Part shown: positions 1 to 8,814 of the stretch, one piece after another
Numbering within the stretch: the stretch's first letter is position 1
Layout of the letters: each line of letters begins with the position of its first letter
NCBI RefSeq assembly: GCF_000378445.1
Contig: NZ_KB899696.1
Coordinates: 62,001 to 126,000, forward strand
Source of the DNA: Deinococcus aquatilis DSM 23025
GTDB taxonomy: Bacteria > Deinococcota > Deinococci > Deinococcales > Deinococcaceae
Direction of reading: 5' to 3'
Length of the DNA: 64,000 nt
The notes under the pieces: model-generated
Told to the model about the DNA's origin: nothing
The model's database searches: none
The model's input: the letters and a program-made list of their open reading frames with translations, nothing else
Position numbers and translations under genes: made by a program

Positions 1-80
1 GGGCGCGGGACGTACCGAATCTGTTCTGAGTTTGGCGGATAACCCTCCCCGCTGCTGACGTAAGGTTGAATTTCTGGGTG

Positions 81-159
81 AACCCCCCCGTTGCTGGCGC
101 AACGCCCCCCCTTGAAGGGGAGGACAAGGGCTTATTGCTTTCCCTCTCTTGGGGGGGTT
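81..159. repeat. Short structured intergenic repeat, copy 1
   Basis: The element opens with AACCCCCCC and closes with GGGGGGGTT, so its ends are inverted. Its core holds a GTTGC-TGGC-GCAAC hairpin followed by a C-run/G-run pair (CCCCCCCTT...AGGGGAGG). About 46 bp of the core is almost identical to the copy at 15715-15800, and a degenerate relative lies at 57479-57539. It sits just upstream of ilvC. It looks like a small non-coding dispersed repeat, not a gene; nothing shows whether it is mobile. Confidence 0.75.
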
Positions 160-228
160 CTTCCCTTAGCCGCCCCTTACCTAGCCCACACTCCCCCACC
201 CATCGCCTCAATACAGGAGAATCCACAA

Positions 229-1239
<1,011 letters not shown>

Positions 1240-1263
1240 GCCTCAACCACAGCGTCATCCTCG

Positions 1264-1294
1264 GCCCGCCCGGAGCAATCTGAGCGGGCTTTTT
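1264..1294 (+). terminator. Rho-independent terminator of ilvC
   Basis: GCCCGC (1264-1269) pairs with GCGGGC (1284-1289) and is followed directly by TTTTT. It lies 25 nt after the ilvC stop. Confidence 0.8.
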
Positions 1295-1315
1295 GCGGCC
1301 TGCGGCCTGATTCGT

Positions 1316-1321
1316 TAAGCT
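1316..1321 (+). promoter_or_regulatory. -10 box TAAGCT, leaderless promoter of the SWIM gene
   Basis: TAAGCT ends 6 nt before the GTG at 1328, which puts the expected transcription start at or next to the start codon. No Shine-Dalgarno sequence is present. Confidence 0.6.
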
Positions 1322-1327
1322 GGCTCT

Positions 1328-3100
1328 GTGAAGACGAAGCCTATTCCTTTGGTCCTCCGTCAAGCAGAGGCACTGGCGTGGTGCGGGCAAACCAGCTGGA
1401 ACCGGGGCCGTGAGTACATGCGGAGTATGACGGGCCTGACGGTCCAACCGAGCACCGCTGGACATGTCGCTGGAGATGCGCCCAGCCTGCGAATCGCGGG
1501 GGCCGCCTACGGGCAGGAACGCTATGAACTGTGGGCCACCTTGCAGGGCAGCAAAGTAACCGGCGCAAGGTGTAGCTGCCCGGTGGGAGGAAACGGGCGT
1601 TGCAAGCATATGGGAGCGCTGCTGGCACGGGCTGCCGGAGACGCCGCAGCTTTTGCTGTTCTGCCTGCCCTGAGCGAAGTGTTGGGAGCACTGGACGAAA
1701 CGGCCCTCCGCGACCTGATCGCCGCCCTGGTAGACGCCGAGCCGCAGTTGTTGGCCTTCGTAATCGCCCGCTCGGCACGCCCTCCCACCGCAGAAGCCCC
1801 AACCGCTGAATTGGGGGCCGTTCGTATGGCGGTAGAAGCGGCCTTTGCCGCCATTCAGCGCATGTTTGATCCCTACGAGGATCAGGAAGAAGGCCCAGAT
1901 GACCGCGCCCTTTGGGAAGCGATGCACGGCGCAGACCGCCTGCTCAGGCAATCCGCATCCCTCACGCCCAGTCAGGCGGCCTGGGCGCTGGAAGTCTATA
2001 TTGCCGTGCTGGACGGAGTGGAAGAAACGTACAGCAACATGGATCTGGACTGGGGACTGGACGATGTGCAGGCCCACGCCTTCAGAGCCGTTCAGCAGTT
2101 GGTGAGGGGCGGCCACCTCAGCGACCACGCGAGGGCCGACGCTATCGAAACCATCCTCAGCGAAATTGCTTCTGATCGCGGCCACCTGCACGAGATCCAG
2201 CAGCTCCACGCCTTTGTGGAGGCCCTCGATGCGGGCGAACGGCAAGTTCTGCTCACGCTCCTCAGAGACCTGATGACCCGCGCGGCCCACGACTTCCAGC
2301 GCAGCCGATACGCCCGTGCCCTCGCTGAACTGACGGCCAACGACAACAACGTGAGCGACAAAGAACGTGAAACCCTGTTGCGGGCCAGCGCAGACATTCC
2401 TGCTTTGGCCGACTTTTTGCTGAAGCGTGGGCAACTTCAGGCCGTTCGGGACGCTCTCCAGAATCCCCAGTTGCGCGTCCATCTTCCCAGTCTGTCTCCA
2501 ACTTTTGCGGCTCACGACCAGTTGCCCCTGCTGGAAGATCTGATGAGCCAGAATCTGGAGGTGGCAGGCATCCGGGAGTGGCTGTTTGAACGCTATGTCC
2601 AGACCCAGCGCCGGACCGGGGCGCACGCTCTGGCACTGGCCGCTGTGAAGGGCCGCCCGTCTGCCTTCTGGCTGGCGGCCCTCAAAAGCGTGTCAGCCGA
2701 CTGGAACAGCGAACGCCCCGACATCATCGCCCGCATCTGGAAATCGGGGCAATACACCTCCACCCTGATGGCCTTCCTGCTGTCCGAGGAGCTGATTCAG
2801 GACGCTATTCAGTTGACCGCAGAACGGCAGGATGTTCCCGCCCAACAACTGGTGCTGCTGGCCGACGCACTGGCAAAAGAGGGGCAGACCCAGTGGGCCG
2901 CCGCACTGATCGAGCGGGCGGCCCAGCAGGGCATTGACCGCAAAAACCGGGGCGGCTATCAGGAGGCAGCAGAAATCCTCGGGCGGCTGAAGGGTTTGCT
3001 GGGCGCAGCCGAAAGCAGGGCACAGGTGCGCGAGATCATGAACCGTCATCCTCGCCTCAGCAGCTTCCGCAAAGCGTTGGAAGAAGCTGGCCTGCTCTGA
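1328..3100 (+). CDS. SWIM zinc-finger domain protein
   Basis: The 590-residue protein has a SWIM zinc-binding motif near residues 78-94, CSCPVGGNGRCKHMGALL, i.e. CxC...CxH. SWIM fingers are thought to bind DNA or protein partners. The remaining 480 residues are helical and repeat-like (LLxxL, ALAxxGQ), resembling the helical-repeat tails of bacterial SWIM proteins, and I see no catalytic motif. The start is the GTG placed 6 nt after a TAAGCT -10 box. The gene stands alone between the ilvC terminator and the leuA leader. The cellular role is unknown; chromatin or DNA-repair association is possible but would be speculation. Confidence 0.8.
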   Translation: MKTKPIPLVLRQAEALAWCGQTSWNRGREYMRSMTGLTVQPSTAGHVAGDAPSLRIAGAAYGQERYELWATLQGSKVTGARCSCPVGGNGRCKHMGALLARAAGDAAAFAVLPALSEVLGALDETALRDLIAALVDAEPQLLAFVIARSARPPTAEAPTAELGAVRMAVEAAFAAIQRMFDPYEDQEEGPDDRALWEAMHGADRLLRQSASLTPSQAAWALEVYIAVLDGVEETYSNMDLDWGLDDVQAHAFRAVQQLVRGGHLSDHARADAIETILSEIASDRGHLHEIQQLHAFVEALDAGERQVLLTLLRDLMTRAAHDFQRSRYARALAELTANDNNVSDKERETLLRASADIPALADFLLKRGQLQAVRDALQNPQLRVHLPSLSPTFAAHDQLPLLEDLMSQNLEVAGIREWLFERYVQTQRRTGAHALALAAVKGRPSAFWLAALKSVSADWNSERPDIIARIWKSGQYTSTLMAFLLSEELIQDAIQLTAERQDVPAQQLVLLADALAKEGQTQWAAALIERAAQQGIDRKNRGGYQEAAEILGRLKGLLGAAESRAQVREIMNRHPRLSSFRKALEEAGLL

Positions 3101-3151
3101 CGGCCCCATCACTCTCCCCTGCCGGGGCTACACCCGTGTAGACGTGTGGGG

Positions 3152-3180
3152 TTGCCTTCATTGTGTCCGCCCTGTACAGT
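3152..3180 (+). promoter_or_regulatory. Promoter of the leu leader/leuA transcript
   Basis: TTGCCT (3152-3157) and TACAGT (3175-3180) are separated by exactly 17 bp. The -10 box ends 6 nt before the leader-peptide ATG at 3187, so transcription should begin at the start codon. Confidence 0.75.
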
Positions 3181-3186
3181 CTCTCT

Positions 3187-3234
3187 ATGCAAGTATCTGG
3201 CCTGCTTCTTCTTAGCGTTCCTCCGGTGGAGTGA
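3187..3234 (+). CDS. leuL: leu operon leader peptide
   Basis: A 15-codon ORF, MQVSGLLLLSVPPVE, has four consecutive Leu codons (CTG CTT CTT CTT, 3202-3213). It is followed by competing RNA hairpins and a terminator ahead of leuA, which is the classic layout of ribosome-mediated attenuation. Low Leu-tRNA should stall the ribosome on the Leu run and favour the antiterminator. Full translation places the ribosome over 3220-3245, blocks that pairing and lets the terminator form. The peptide has no Shine-Dalgarno; a -10 box 6 nt upstream suggests a leaderless mRNA. It is too short for ordinary gene calling, and its role is inferred from sequence architecture. Confidence 0.85.
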   Translation: MQVSGLLLLSVPPVE

Positions 3235-3284
3235 GCGGCTAAGAACCGTGTCAGCCCCCGGAGGAACGCCCTCCGGGGGTTTTT
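3209..3284 (+). promoter_or_regulatory. Leucine attenuator: alternative hairpins and terminator
   Basis: Three pairings can be read. An early hairpin joins TTCTTAGC (3209-3216) to GCTAAGAA (3238-3245). The antiterminator joins 3215-3226 to 3258-3269, 12 perfect pairs. The terminator joins CCCCCGGAG (3255-3263) to CTCCGGGGG (3271-3279), followed by TTTTT (3280-3284). The antiterminator 3' arm overlaps the terminator 5' arm, and the early hairpin overlaps the antiterminator 5' arm, so the three are mutually exclusive as in leu/trp attenuators. Confidence 0.85.
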
Positions 3285-3333
3285 CTTTGGCCCATTCCCT
3301 TCCTCCCTCTCAAGATCTCAAGGAGCCACCACC

Positions 3334-4893
3334 ATGACGGATCAGACCCCAGCCACGCCCACCATCCAGCCCATCCGAATTTTTGATACGACCCTGCGTG
3401 ACGGCGAGCAGTCTCCGGGAGTGGCGCTGAACCATACTCAGAAGCTGGAAATTGCCCACCAACTGGCGCGGCTGGGCGTGGACGTGATCGAGGCCGGGTT
3501 TCCGATTGCCAGCCCCGGCGATCTGGAGGGTGTGAGCCGCATCGCCCGCGAGGTGCGGGGGCCGATTATTGCCGGGCTGGCGCGTGCGGGCCGGGCCGAC
3601 ATCGAGGCCGCCGCCAAAGCCGTGGAACTGGCCGAGCGGCCCCGCATTCATACCTTTATCGCCACCAGCCCGATTCATATGTCCAAGAAATTGCAGATGG
3701 AACCCGACGCGGTGGTCGAGCGGGCCGTCGAAGCAGTTCGGCTGGCCCGCACTTTCGTAGACGACGTGGAATTCAGCGCCGAGGACGCCACCCGCTCCGA
3801 CTGGCCCTTTCTGGCCCGGATTTTTAAGGCCACCGTGGAAGCGGGCGCAACCACCATCAACGTACCCGATACGGTGGGCTACACCACTCCCGAAGAAATG
3901 CGGGCGCTGTTTGCCTTCCTGAAGGGCGAATTGCCCGCACACGTGATCCTGTCGGCCCACTGCCACGACGATCTGGGCATGGCGGTTGCCAACTCCATCG
4001 CGGCGGCGCAGGGCGGGGCACGGCAGATCGAATGCACCATCAACGGAATTGGTGAGCGGGCGGGCAACGCGGCACTGGAAGAAATCGTGATGGCCTTCCA
4101 TACCCGCAAGGATCATTACGGCTTTGAAACCGCCATCCGCACCCGCGAGATTTACCGGGCCAGCCGGATGGTCAGCCGCCTGAGCGGAATGCCGGTGCAG
4201 CCCAACAAGGGCGTGGTGGGCGACAATGCCTTTGCCCACGAATCGGGCATTCATCAGGACGGCGTGATCAAGGCCCGCGAAACCTACGAGATCATGAACG
4301 CCGAACTGGTGGGCCGTGAAGCCGCCGTCCTGGTGATGGGCAAGCACTCGGGCCGCGCCGCCTTCCGCAAAGCGCTGACCGACCTGGGCTACGACGTGGC
4401 CGAGGACCGCATCAAGGAAATGTTCGCCCGGTTCAAGGACCTGGCAGACCGCAAAGGTCAGATCTACGCCGATGATCTGCGTGCCCTAGTAGACAGCCGT
4501 ACCGACGTTCCTCAGACCTTCGTGTTGGAGAAATTCCAGATTACCAGCGGCACGGATATGCAGCCCCTCGCCTACGTCCGCGTGACCACGCCCGACGGCC
4601 CCCGCGAGGCCACCAGCAGCGGTGACGGCGCAGTCGAGGCCATCTTCCACGCGCTGAATACGGTTACTGGCATTGCCCCGGAACTGGAGGTTTACCGCGT
4701 GCAGGCCGTGACCAAAGGCACCGAGGCACTGGGAGAGGTCAGCGTGAACACCCGGTACGGCGAGATCAGCATTCACGGCACGGGCGTTGCGCCCGATGTG
4801 GTGGAAGCCAGCGCCCGTGCGTGGCTGCGTGTGATCAATCAGATCGTGGCGGGCCTGGGCAAGAGCCGTCAGGTGAGTCAGACGACGGTGTAA
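3334..4893 (+). CDS. leuA: 2-isopropylmalate synthase
   Basis: It condenses acetyl-CoA with 2-oxoisovalerate, the committed step of leucine synthesis. The 519-residue protein has an N-terminal TIM barrel beginning [14 protein letters not shown] (about residues 17-30), the metal-binding [13 protein letters not shown], and the substrate segment [35 protein letters not shown] and HSGRAAFR follow in the linker, then a C-terminal LeuA regulatory domain (about 390-515) that normally gives leucine feedback. ATG 3334 has AAGGAG 10 nt upstream. Expression should be set by the leader peptide and attenuator directly upstream. No leuB or leuCD lies beside it; the next gene has its own promoter. Confidence 0.97.
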   Translation: MTDQTPATPTIQPIRIFDTTLRDGEQSPGVALNHTQKLEIAHQLARLGVDVIEAGFPIASPGDLEGVSRIAREVRGPIIAGLARAGRADIEAAAKAVELAERPRIHTFIATSPIHMSKKLQMEPDAVVERAVEAVRLARTFVDDVEFSAEDATRSDWPFLARIFKATVEAGATTINVPDTVGYTTPEEMRALFAFLKGELPAHVILSAHCHDDLGMAVANSIAAAQGGARQIECTINGIGERAGNAALEEIVMAFHTRKDHYGFETAIRTREIYRASRMVSRLSGMPVQPNKGVVGDNAFAHESGIHQDGVIKARETYEIMNAELVGREAAVLVMGKHSGRAAFRKALTDLGYDVAEDRIKEMFARFKDLADRKGQIYADDLRALVDSRTDVPQTFVLEKFQITSGTDMQPLAYVRVTTPDGPREATSSGDGAVEAIFHALNTVTGIAPELEVYRVQAVTKGTEALGEVSVNTRYGEISIHGTGVAPDVVEASARAWLRVINQIVAGLGKSRQVSQTTV

Positions 4894-4901
4894 GCCAGTC
4901 G

Positions 4902-4956
4902 GGGGGAGTGTAGATCGGGATTGCGCTTTCCCACGTTCCACGATCTACACTCCCCC
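4902..4956. promoter_or_regulatory. 16-bp perfect inverted repeat over the promoter of the monooxygenase-like gene
   Basis: GGGGGAGTGTAGATCG (4902-4917) is the exact reverse complement of 4941-4956. The arms flank a 23-nt loop. The -35-like TTGCGC (4921-4926) lies in the loop, and the -10 TACACT (4946-4951) lies inside the right arm, which ends one base before the ATG. It may act as the leuA terminator, as an operator for the next gene, or as both; neither role is shown. Confidence 0.7.
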
Positions 4957-5268
4957 ATGTCAGCACCCATCCTAGAAGTCGCCATCCTCAACGTCATTCC
5001 GGGCCAGAACGCCGAATTTGAAGCTGCCTTCCGGGTGGCGCAGGGCATCATTTCGGGCATGGGCGGTTACGTGCGCCATACCCTTCAGCGCTGTATCGAG
5101 CGGCCCAGCGAATACGTGTTGCTGGTGTGGTGGGACTCTCTGGAAGCCCATACAGTGGGCTTTCGGGGCAGCCCAGAGTATGCCCAGTGGCGGACGCTGC
5201 TGCACCATTTTTACGATCCGTTTCCCACGGTGCTGCATTACGGCGCAGTGGAAGGTATCCCCACCTGA
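4957..5268 (+). CDS. ABM-domain (antibiotic biosynthesis monooxygenase-like) protein
   Basis: This 103-residue protein fits the ABM ferredoxin-like fold: ILEVAILNVIPGQNAEFEAAFR at the N-terminus (beta strand plus helix), YVRHTLQRCIERPSEYVLLVWWDSLEAH in the middle, and FRGSPEYAQWRTLLHHFYDPFP at the end. Members include heme-degrading enzymes, quinol monooxygenases and many proteins of unknown role. The substrate cannot be read from sequence. An upstream in-frame start at 4921 exists, but I prefer ATG 4957 because a TACACT -10 box ends 5 nt before it. It is monocistronic, followed by a strong hairpin at 5352. Confidence 0.8.
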   Translation: MSAPILEVAILNVIPGQNAEFEAAFRVAQGIISGMGGYVRHTLQRCIERPSEYVLLVWWDSLEAHTVGFRGSPEYAQWRTLLHHFYDPFPTVLHYGAVEGIPT

Positions 5269-5351
5269 TGTGAATTTGGAGCGAAAGCCTTTTCTCACAG
5301 CATTTATCTGCGAGGGGTAACCTGCAGTGCTGCGAACGGAACAGCAAAGGA

Positions 5352-5383
5352 CACGGGCTACATCTCCCCTCATGTAGCCCGTG
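5352..5383 (+). terminator. Strong hairpin terminator
   Basis: CACGGGCTACAT (5352-5363) pairs perfectly with ATGTAGCCCGTG (5372-5383) around an 8-nt loop, then AATTTCTTTTC. It separates the ABM gene from the next gene. Confidence 0.75.
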
Positions 5384-5457
5384 AATTTCTTTTCTGTGCA
5401 GGAAAAGCGAAATCAGTCTGACCGTCAGGACGCCCGTTTCATGACAACATAGCGGGC

Positions 5458-5820
5458 GTGAATTCTTTGTTGCTCCGAACGGTGGTCATCACGGGTGTGG
5501 TGATCGGCGTCCTGAATATCGTATTTGCAGGGCTGGAATACGGATTTGATGGCCTGCCCCTGTGGTTTTATCTCTCTCAGCTCCTGCTGATTCCAGCCAT
5601 GTTTATTCCCATGCGGCTGTTCGCACAGGCCGCCGTCACGCCCGAATTTTTGCGCCGCGCCTCGCTGTACGCGCTGGGTTGGGCGGTGCCTTACGCCATC
5701 TACAAATTTGCTGCCGACGCTCTGAACCCCGCCTTCAGCCCCGCCTTTTCACTCGTGAGCTATCTGGGCACGGTGGCCCTGTTCGCGCTGATTTTTTCGG
5801 CCATCCGGCGACCCAAATAA
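5458..5820 (+). CDS. Small multi-pass membrane protein of unknown function
   Basis: The 120-residue product has about four hydrophobic segments: residues 7-25, 35-53, 67-84 and 95-113, with a basic tail (IRRPK) that is probably cytoplasmic. No catalytic motif is visible. It starts with GTG and has no clear Shine-Dalgarno. It stops 16 nt before the metallophosphoesterase ATG, so the two are probably cotranscribed, with a TTGGAGA ribosome site between them. I cannot assign a family. Confidence 0.65.
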   Translation: MNSLLLRTVVITGVVIGVLNIVFAGLEYGFDGLPLWFYLSQLLLIPAMFIPMRLFAQAAVTPEFLRRASLYALGWAVPYAIYKFAADALNPAFSPAFSLVSYLGTVALFALIFSAIRRPK

Positions 5821-5836
5821 TCCTCTTGGAGAAACC

Positions 5837-6541
5837 ATGAGACTTGCCATTCTATCGGATGTCCACGGCAACGGGTTTGCGCTGCGGGCCGTGCTGGACG
5901 ATCTGCGGGCCGCCAGCCCGGACGCGCTGTACAACCTGGGCGATACGGTCTGGGGAGCTTCTGACCCGGCCACTGCCTGGGCTTTGCAGGCCGAATTTGC
6001 GCCGCCCACCGTGCGCGGCAACACCGATGAGCGCATGGCCGGAATGCGGGCAGGTAAGGAAACCATGCGCGGCTGGGTGGCCTCGCAACTGCCCGCAGAC
6101 GTGGCCGCACAACTGGGCCAACTCCCGACTTTTGTGGATGTCGCGGGCGGTGAGGTGCGCCTCGCCCACGGCAGCCCGCGTGACCCGTGGGAAGCCCTGA
6201 TGCTGTCGGGCGAAGAGGAACGGCCCGCCACACCCGACGAGATGCGCGAACGGCTGGCCGGGTTTGCCGGGGCCGTGTGCGTGGTGGGCCATACTCACCG
6301 CGAGATGGTGAGTGTTCAGGACGGCCTGAGCCTGGTGAATGCTGGCCCGGTCAGCCGCCAGAAGGACGGCCTTCCGCTGGCCCGCTGGCTCCTGCTGACC
6401 CGGCAGAATGGGCACTGGAACATAGAATTTCGGCGCACCCCCTATGACGTGCAGGCGGCGGCAGCGTGGGCCAGAGCCAATGCCCCCGCCGAGATGGGAG
6501 AGGATGAGGCGGCGTGGTTGCTGGCCGGGCAGGAACCTTGA
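5837..6541 (+). CDS. Calcineurin-like metallophosphoesterase (YfcE/MJ0936 type)
   Basis: A 234-residue two-metal phosphoesterase. Visible motifs are DVHGN (residues 8-12), GDTVWG (the GD motif), GNTDE (the GNH-like motif), HGSP and GHTHRE. These are the standard ligands of the family, which hydrolyses phosphodiesters or phosphomonoesters; the substrate is not evident. TTGGAGA precedes the ATG. The 3' end overlaps the following phosphatase-like gene by 28 nt in another frame, suggesting translational coupling. Confidence 0.87.
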   Translation: MRLAILSDVHGNGFALRAVLDDLRAASPDALYNLGDTVWGASDPATAWALQAEFAPPTVRGNTDERMAGMRAGKETMRGWVASQLPADVAAQLGQLPTFVDVAGGEVRLAHGSPRDPWEALMLSGEEERPATPDEMRERLAGFAGAVCVVGHTHREMVSVQDGLSLVNAGPVSRQKDGLPLARWLLLTRQNGHWNIEFRRTPYDVQAAAAWARANAPAEMGEDEAAWLLAGQEP

Positions 6542-6927
6542 CCCGAAACACAGAAACTGAGCAACGCCCGCTGCGCGTCTTGTTCGTCTGTGCCCAGAAC
6601 AAGCTCAGAAGCCCCACCGCCGAAGCGGTATTCCGCAAGGGCTACGGCTGGGAAGTGGCCTCAGCAGGCACCAACCGCGACGCCGAAACGCCCGTCTCGC
6701 GTGATCTGCTGGAGTGGGCCGATGTGGCGGTCTGTATGGAAAAGCGTCACCGCGACATCCTGCGCCAGAAGTTCCGGGGCGCACTGCCCGATGACCGAAT
6801 CCTCACGCTGGGCATTCCCGACGACTATGACTTTATGGACGCCGATCTGGTGGCACTGCTGGAACGGCTGGTGCCGGGGCGGTTGGCAGGCACGCGGCCA
6901 AGAACAGCAGGTTCCCGAAAGGGATAG
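6514..6927 (+). CDS. Low-molecular-weight protein tyrosine phosphatase-like protein
   Basis: The motif VCAQNKLRSPTAE (about residues 25-37) fits the CX5RS phosphate loop of LMW-PTPs. A later LGIPDDYDFMD segment provides an Asp-rich stretch where the family has its general acid, although the usual DPY is changed. The length, 137 residues, is near the family norm but the last 25 are low-complexity. Start choice is open: GTG 6514 has GGGAGAGGA upstream, while TTG 6538 overlaps the previous stop as TTGA. The gene follows a metallophosphoesterase, so the pair may act on related phosphates; that is inference. Confidence 0.75.
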   Translation: MVAGRAGTLTRNTETEQRPLRVLFVCAQNKLRSPTAEAVFRKGYGWEVASAGTNRDAETPVSRDLLEWADVAVCMEKRHRDILRQKFRGALPDDRILTLGIPDDYDFMDADLVALLERLVPGRLAGTRPRTAGSRKG

Positions 6928-7011
6928 GAAGAGGAACCGAGCCAGAATCCCTGGCCCCGAACAGATAATTCAGGCTCCCCAACCTCCAGAAGATTGGTGT
7001 GACTGCGGTTC

Positions 7012-7449
7012 TTACTTGGGCTGAACCGTGGAGCGGCGAATATTGAGTTCTGCGCCGCCCTTGGTGGTCAGCGTCAAGCTGTCGGTCACACGCACTGCCT
7101 TGAGGGTCTGCCCGGAGAGAGCATTGATCAGTGCCGTTTCCTGCTGGCCCACAGCCACCGAGCAGGCCACGCGGGTGCTGATCAGCACGCCGAAGGTGAT
7201 CTGATCGCCCTTCAGGGTGGCGGGGCCATTGATGTAGTTGCAGCCCACTTTTCCCGCCACGGTCAGGCTGCTGCCCGTTCCAGCAAACTTGAGCGTCGGC
7301 ACGTAGCCGCTGACTGGCACGGCGTCTGGGAGTGTCCAGCCCACGATTTTCCAGTTGCCTAGGATGTCCACAGGACCAGAGGGCTGAGCTTGCACCAGCG
7401 CAGAGCTTCCAGCGACGAGCATGAGGGCGGCCAGCAGCAAGGGCTTCAT
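7012..7449 (-). CDS. Exported META-domain protein (short)
   Basis: The 145-residue protein has a signal peptide ending near ALVQAQ and then one META/HslJ-type domain: the GNWKIVGW start, a GCN motif (VGCNYINGPATL), and FGVLISTRVAC with paired Cys. META domains occur in exported or lipoprotein heat- and antibiotic-resistance factors such as HslJ; their biochemical role is not settled. It lies 86 bp downstream of a three-domain relative on the same strand and may be cotranscribed. It is probably periplasmic or cell-envelope located. Confidence 0.82.
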   Translation of the reverse strand: MKPLLLAALMLVAGSSALVQAQPSGPVDILGNWKIVGWTLPDAVPVSGYVPTLKFAGTGSSLTVAGKVGCNYINGPATLKGDQITFGVLISTRVACSVAVGQQETALINALSGQTLKAVRVTDSLTLTTKGGAELNIRRSTVQPK

Positions 7450-7535
7450 CCTATCTGTTCTACTGAATCTCGACTGACTGAATGTGAGATTTTACACAAC
7501 AGAGCTGAAGAAATGACCGGGTAGTAAGACATCAC

Positions 7536-8672
7536 TCAACGGCCAAAAGTCAGCGTCGTCTCGTCTGTCTTGAGGATCAGGGTCTCCCCCTGCACCGTCA
7601 GGGTGGGGCGATTGTCGAGAACAGACCGAAGCGGCGAGTTTGTTTCTTCTGCACAGGCCATCATGGTACTGATCAGCGGAGAAGTCAGCACCAACTGGTT
7701 ACCTTCCATCCGGTAGGAGCCGCCGTAGGAGTTGCAACCGTCGCTGCCTCCGATCCGGCCTCCATCCAGCATGAGGGTCATGGGTTTGGAAGTTTTGGGA
7801 GCCGCTTGACCATTCACCTGTTTGAGTGTGTATGGCGCGGCAGCCACAGAAGATTGAGCTGTACCTGTTGCCACGCCCGCCGTGCGCGACAGCGTGACAG
7901 TTCCGGCGGAACCGGTCAGGACCAGCGTGGATCCAGTGAATTGAGCTTTCAGTGTTCCCGACAACGCCTTCAGCAGCGCGGCTTCCTGTGCCATGCGTGG
8001 GGCATCACACAGCATCCGGGTGGTTGCCAGCGGCCCGAACGTGACCGCCGTTCCTGTCGTCGTGACCCGGCCCATGGCGCGGTTACATCCTGCTGTGCCG
8101 CTGAGCGCAAATCCGGTCGCGTCGGGCGCAAAGCTGAACGATGCCTGTGCAGGCAAGACCATTTCCTGTCCAGCAACCACCAACCGCGTCACGAACCAGT
8201 TGCCTTTTAGCGTGCTCATGCTTTGCCCCTTTCCATCCGAGGGAAGGCCCGGCAGCGTCGCCACCCTGCCCGAGGTAAAAACGAGTCGATCTGCTTTGCC
8301 CGAAAAGAGCGTCAGCGTATCCCCCTGCACGGTAAAGCGTGAGACTCCGCGCATCAGATTCACAAAGCGTTCCTCCAGGCCGTCGATCCTGTCAGGGCAG
8401 GCGAGGCGGGTAGTGGCGAGTGAGGTGAAGCGCAGAATATCGCCCCGTGTAGCAAAGTTGGCGCGGTAGGTGTTACAGGAGGTACTGCCCGACGCCGCCG
8501 TACCGTCCAGCCGCAATGTGGGGCGCGGTGCCGCCTGTCCGGGCACCACGAGCTTGCCCTGTTCGGTCAGCCCGGTCAGTGTCCAGTTGGTGCCCACGAG
8601 GGGCACGGCTGAGGCAGGGGCAGCCAGAGCAAGAGTTAGGGCGGCGGCAGTCAGAGCAAAGAGGGAACGCAT
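7536..8672 (-). CDS. Exported protein with three tandem META domains
   Basis: The 378-residue product has a signal peptide (MRSLFALTAAALTLALAAPASA) and three META repeats. Each has a W or K start, a conserved Cys-Asn pair (STSCNTYRAN, GTAGCNRAMG, GSDGCNSYGG), and a short T-x-x-x-C segment (TTRLACP, TTRMLCD, STMMACA). I use ATG 8672 instead of the longer frame from 8732, because the signal peptide starts there and TACAAC lies 7 nt upstream. The neighbour at 7012 has a single such domain, so a local duplication is likely. Function: envelope stress role by analogy only. Confidence 0.85.
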   Translation of the reverse strand: MRSLFALTAAALTLALAAPASAVPLVGTNWTLTGLTEQGKLVVPGQAAPRPTLRLDGTAASGSTSCNTYRANFATRGDILRFTSLATTRLACPDRIDGLEERFVNLMRGVSRFTVQGDTLTLFSGKADRLVFTSGRVATLPGLPSDGKGQSMSTLKGNWFVTRLVVAGQEMVLPAQASFSFAPDATGFALSGTAGCNRAMGRVTTTGTAVTFGPLATTRMLCDAPRMAQEAALLKALSGTLKAQFTGSTLVLTGSAGTVTLSRTAGVATGTAQSSVAAAPYTLKQVNGQAAPKTSKPMTLMLDGGRIGGSDGCNSYGGSYRMEGNQLVLTSPLISTMMACAEETNSPLRSVLDNRPTLTVQGETLILKTDETTLTFGR

Positions 8673-8814
8673 ATGACCAGTTGTACCCTCTGGGCCTGAC
8701 GGGGACGTGAATGAAGGCTGATCGGCACACACAAAGGGAACAGCGTCCGCTCTGCTGTCCCCAAAGTTTCAATAAATCAGTGCCAGAAATGTTGGCCCGA
8801 CTTGAGCTGTGTGC

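Noticed and set aside
1..80. Tail of an upstream gene, perhaps ilvN
   Set aside because: Three frames stop within the first 60 bases and none shows a recognisable C-terminus, so I cannot say which, if any, is coding.
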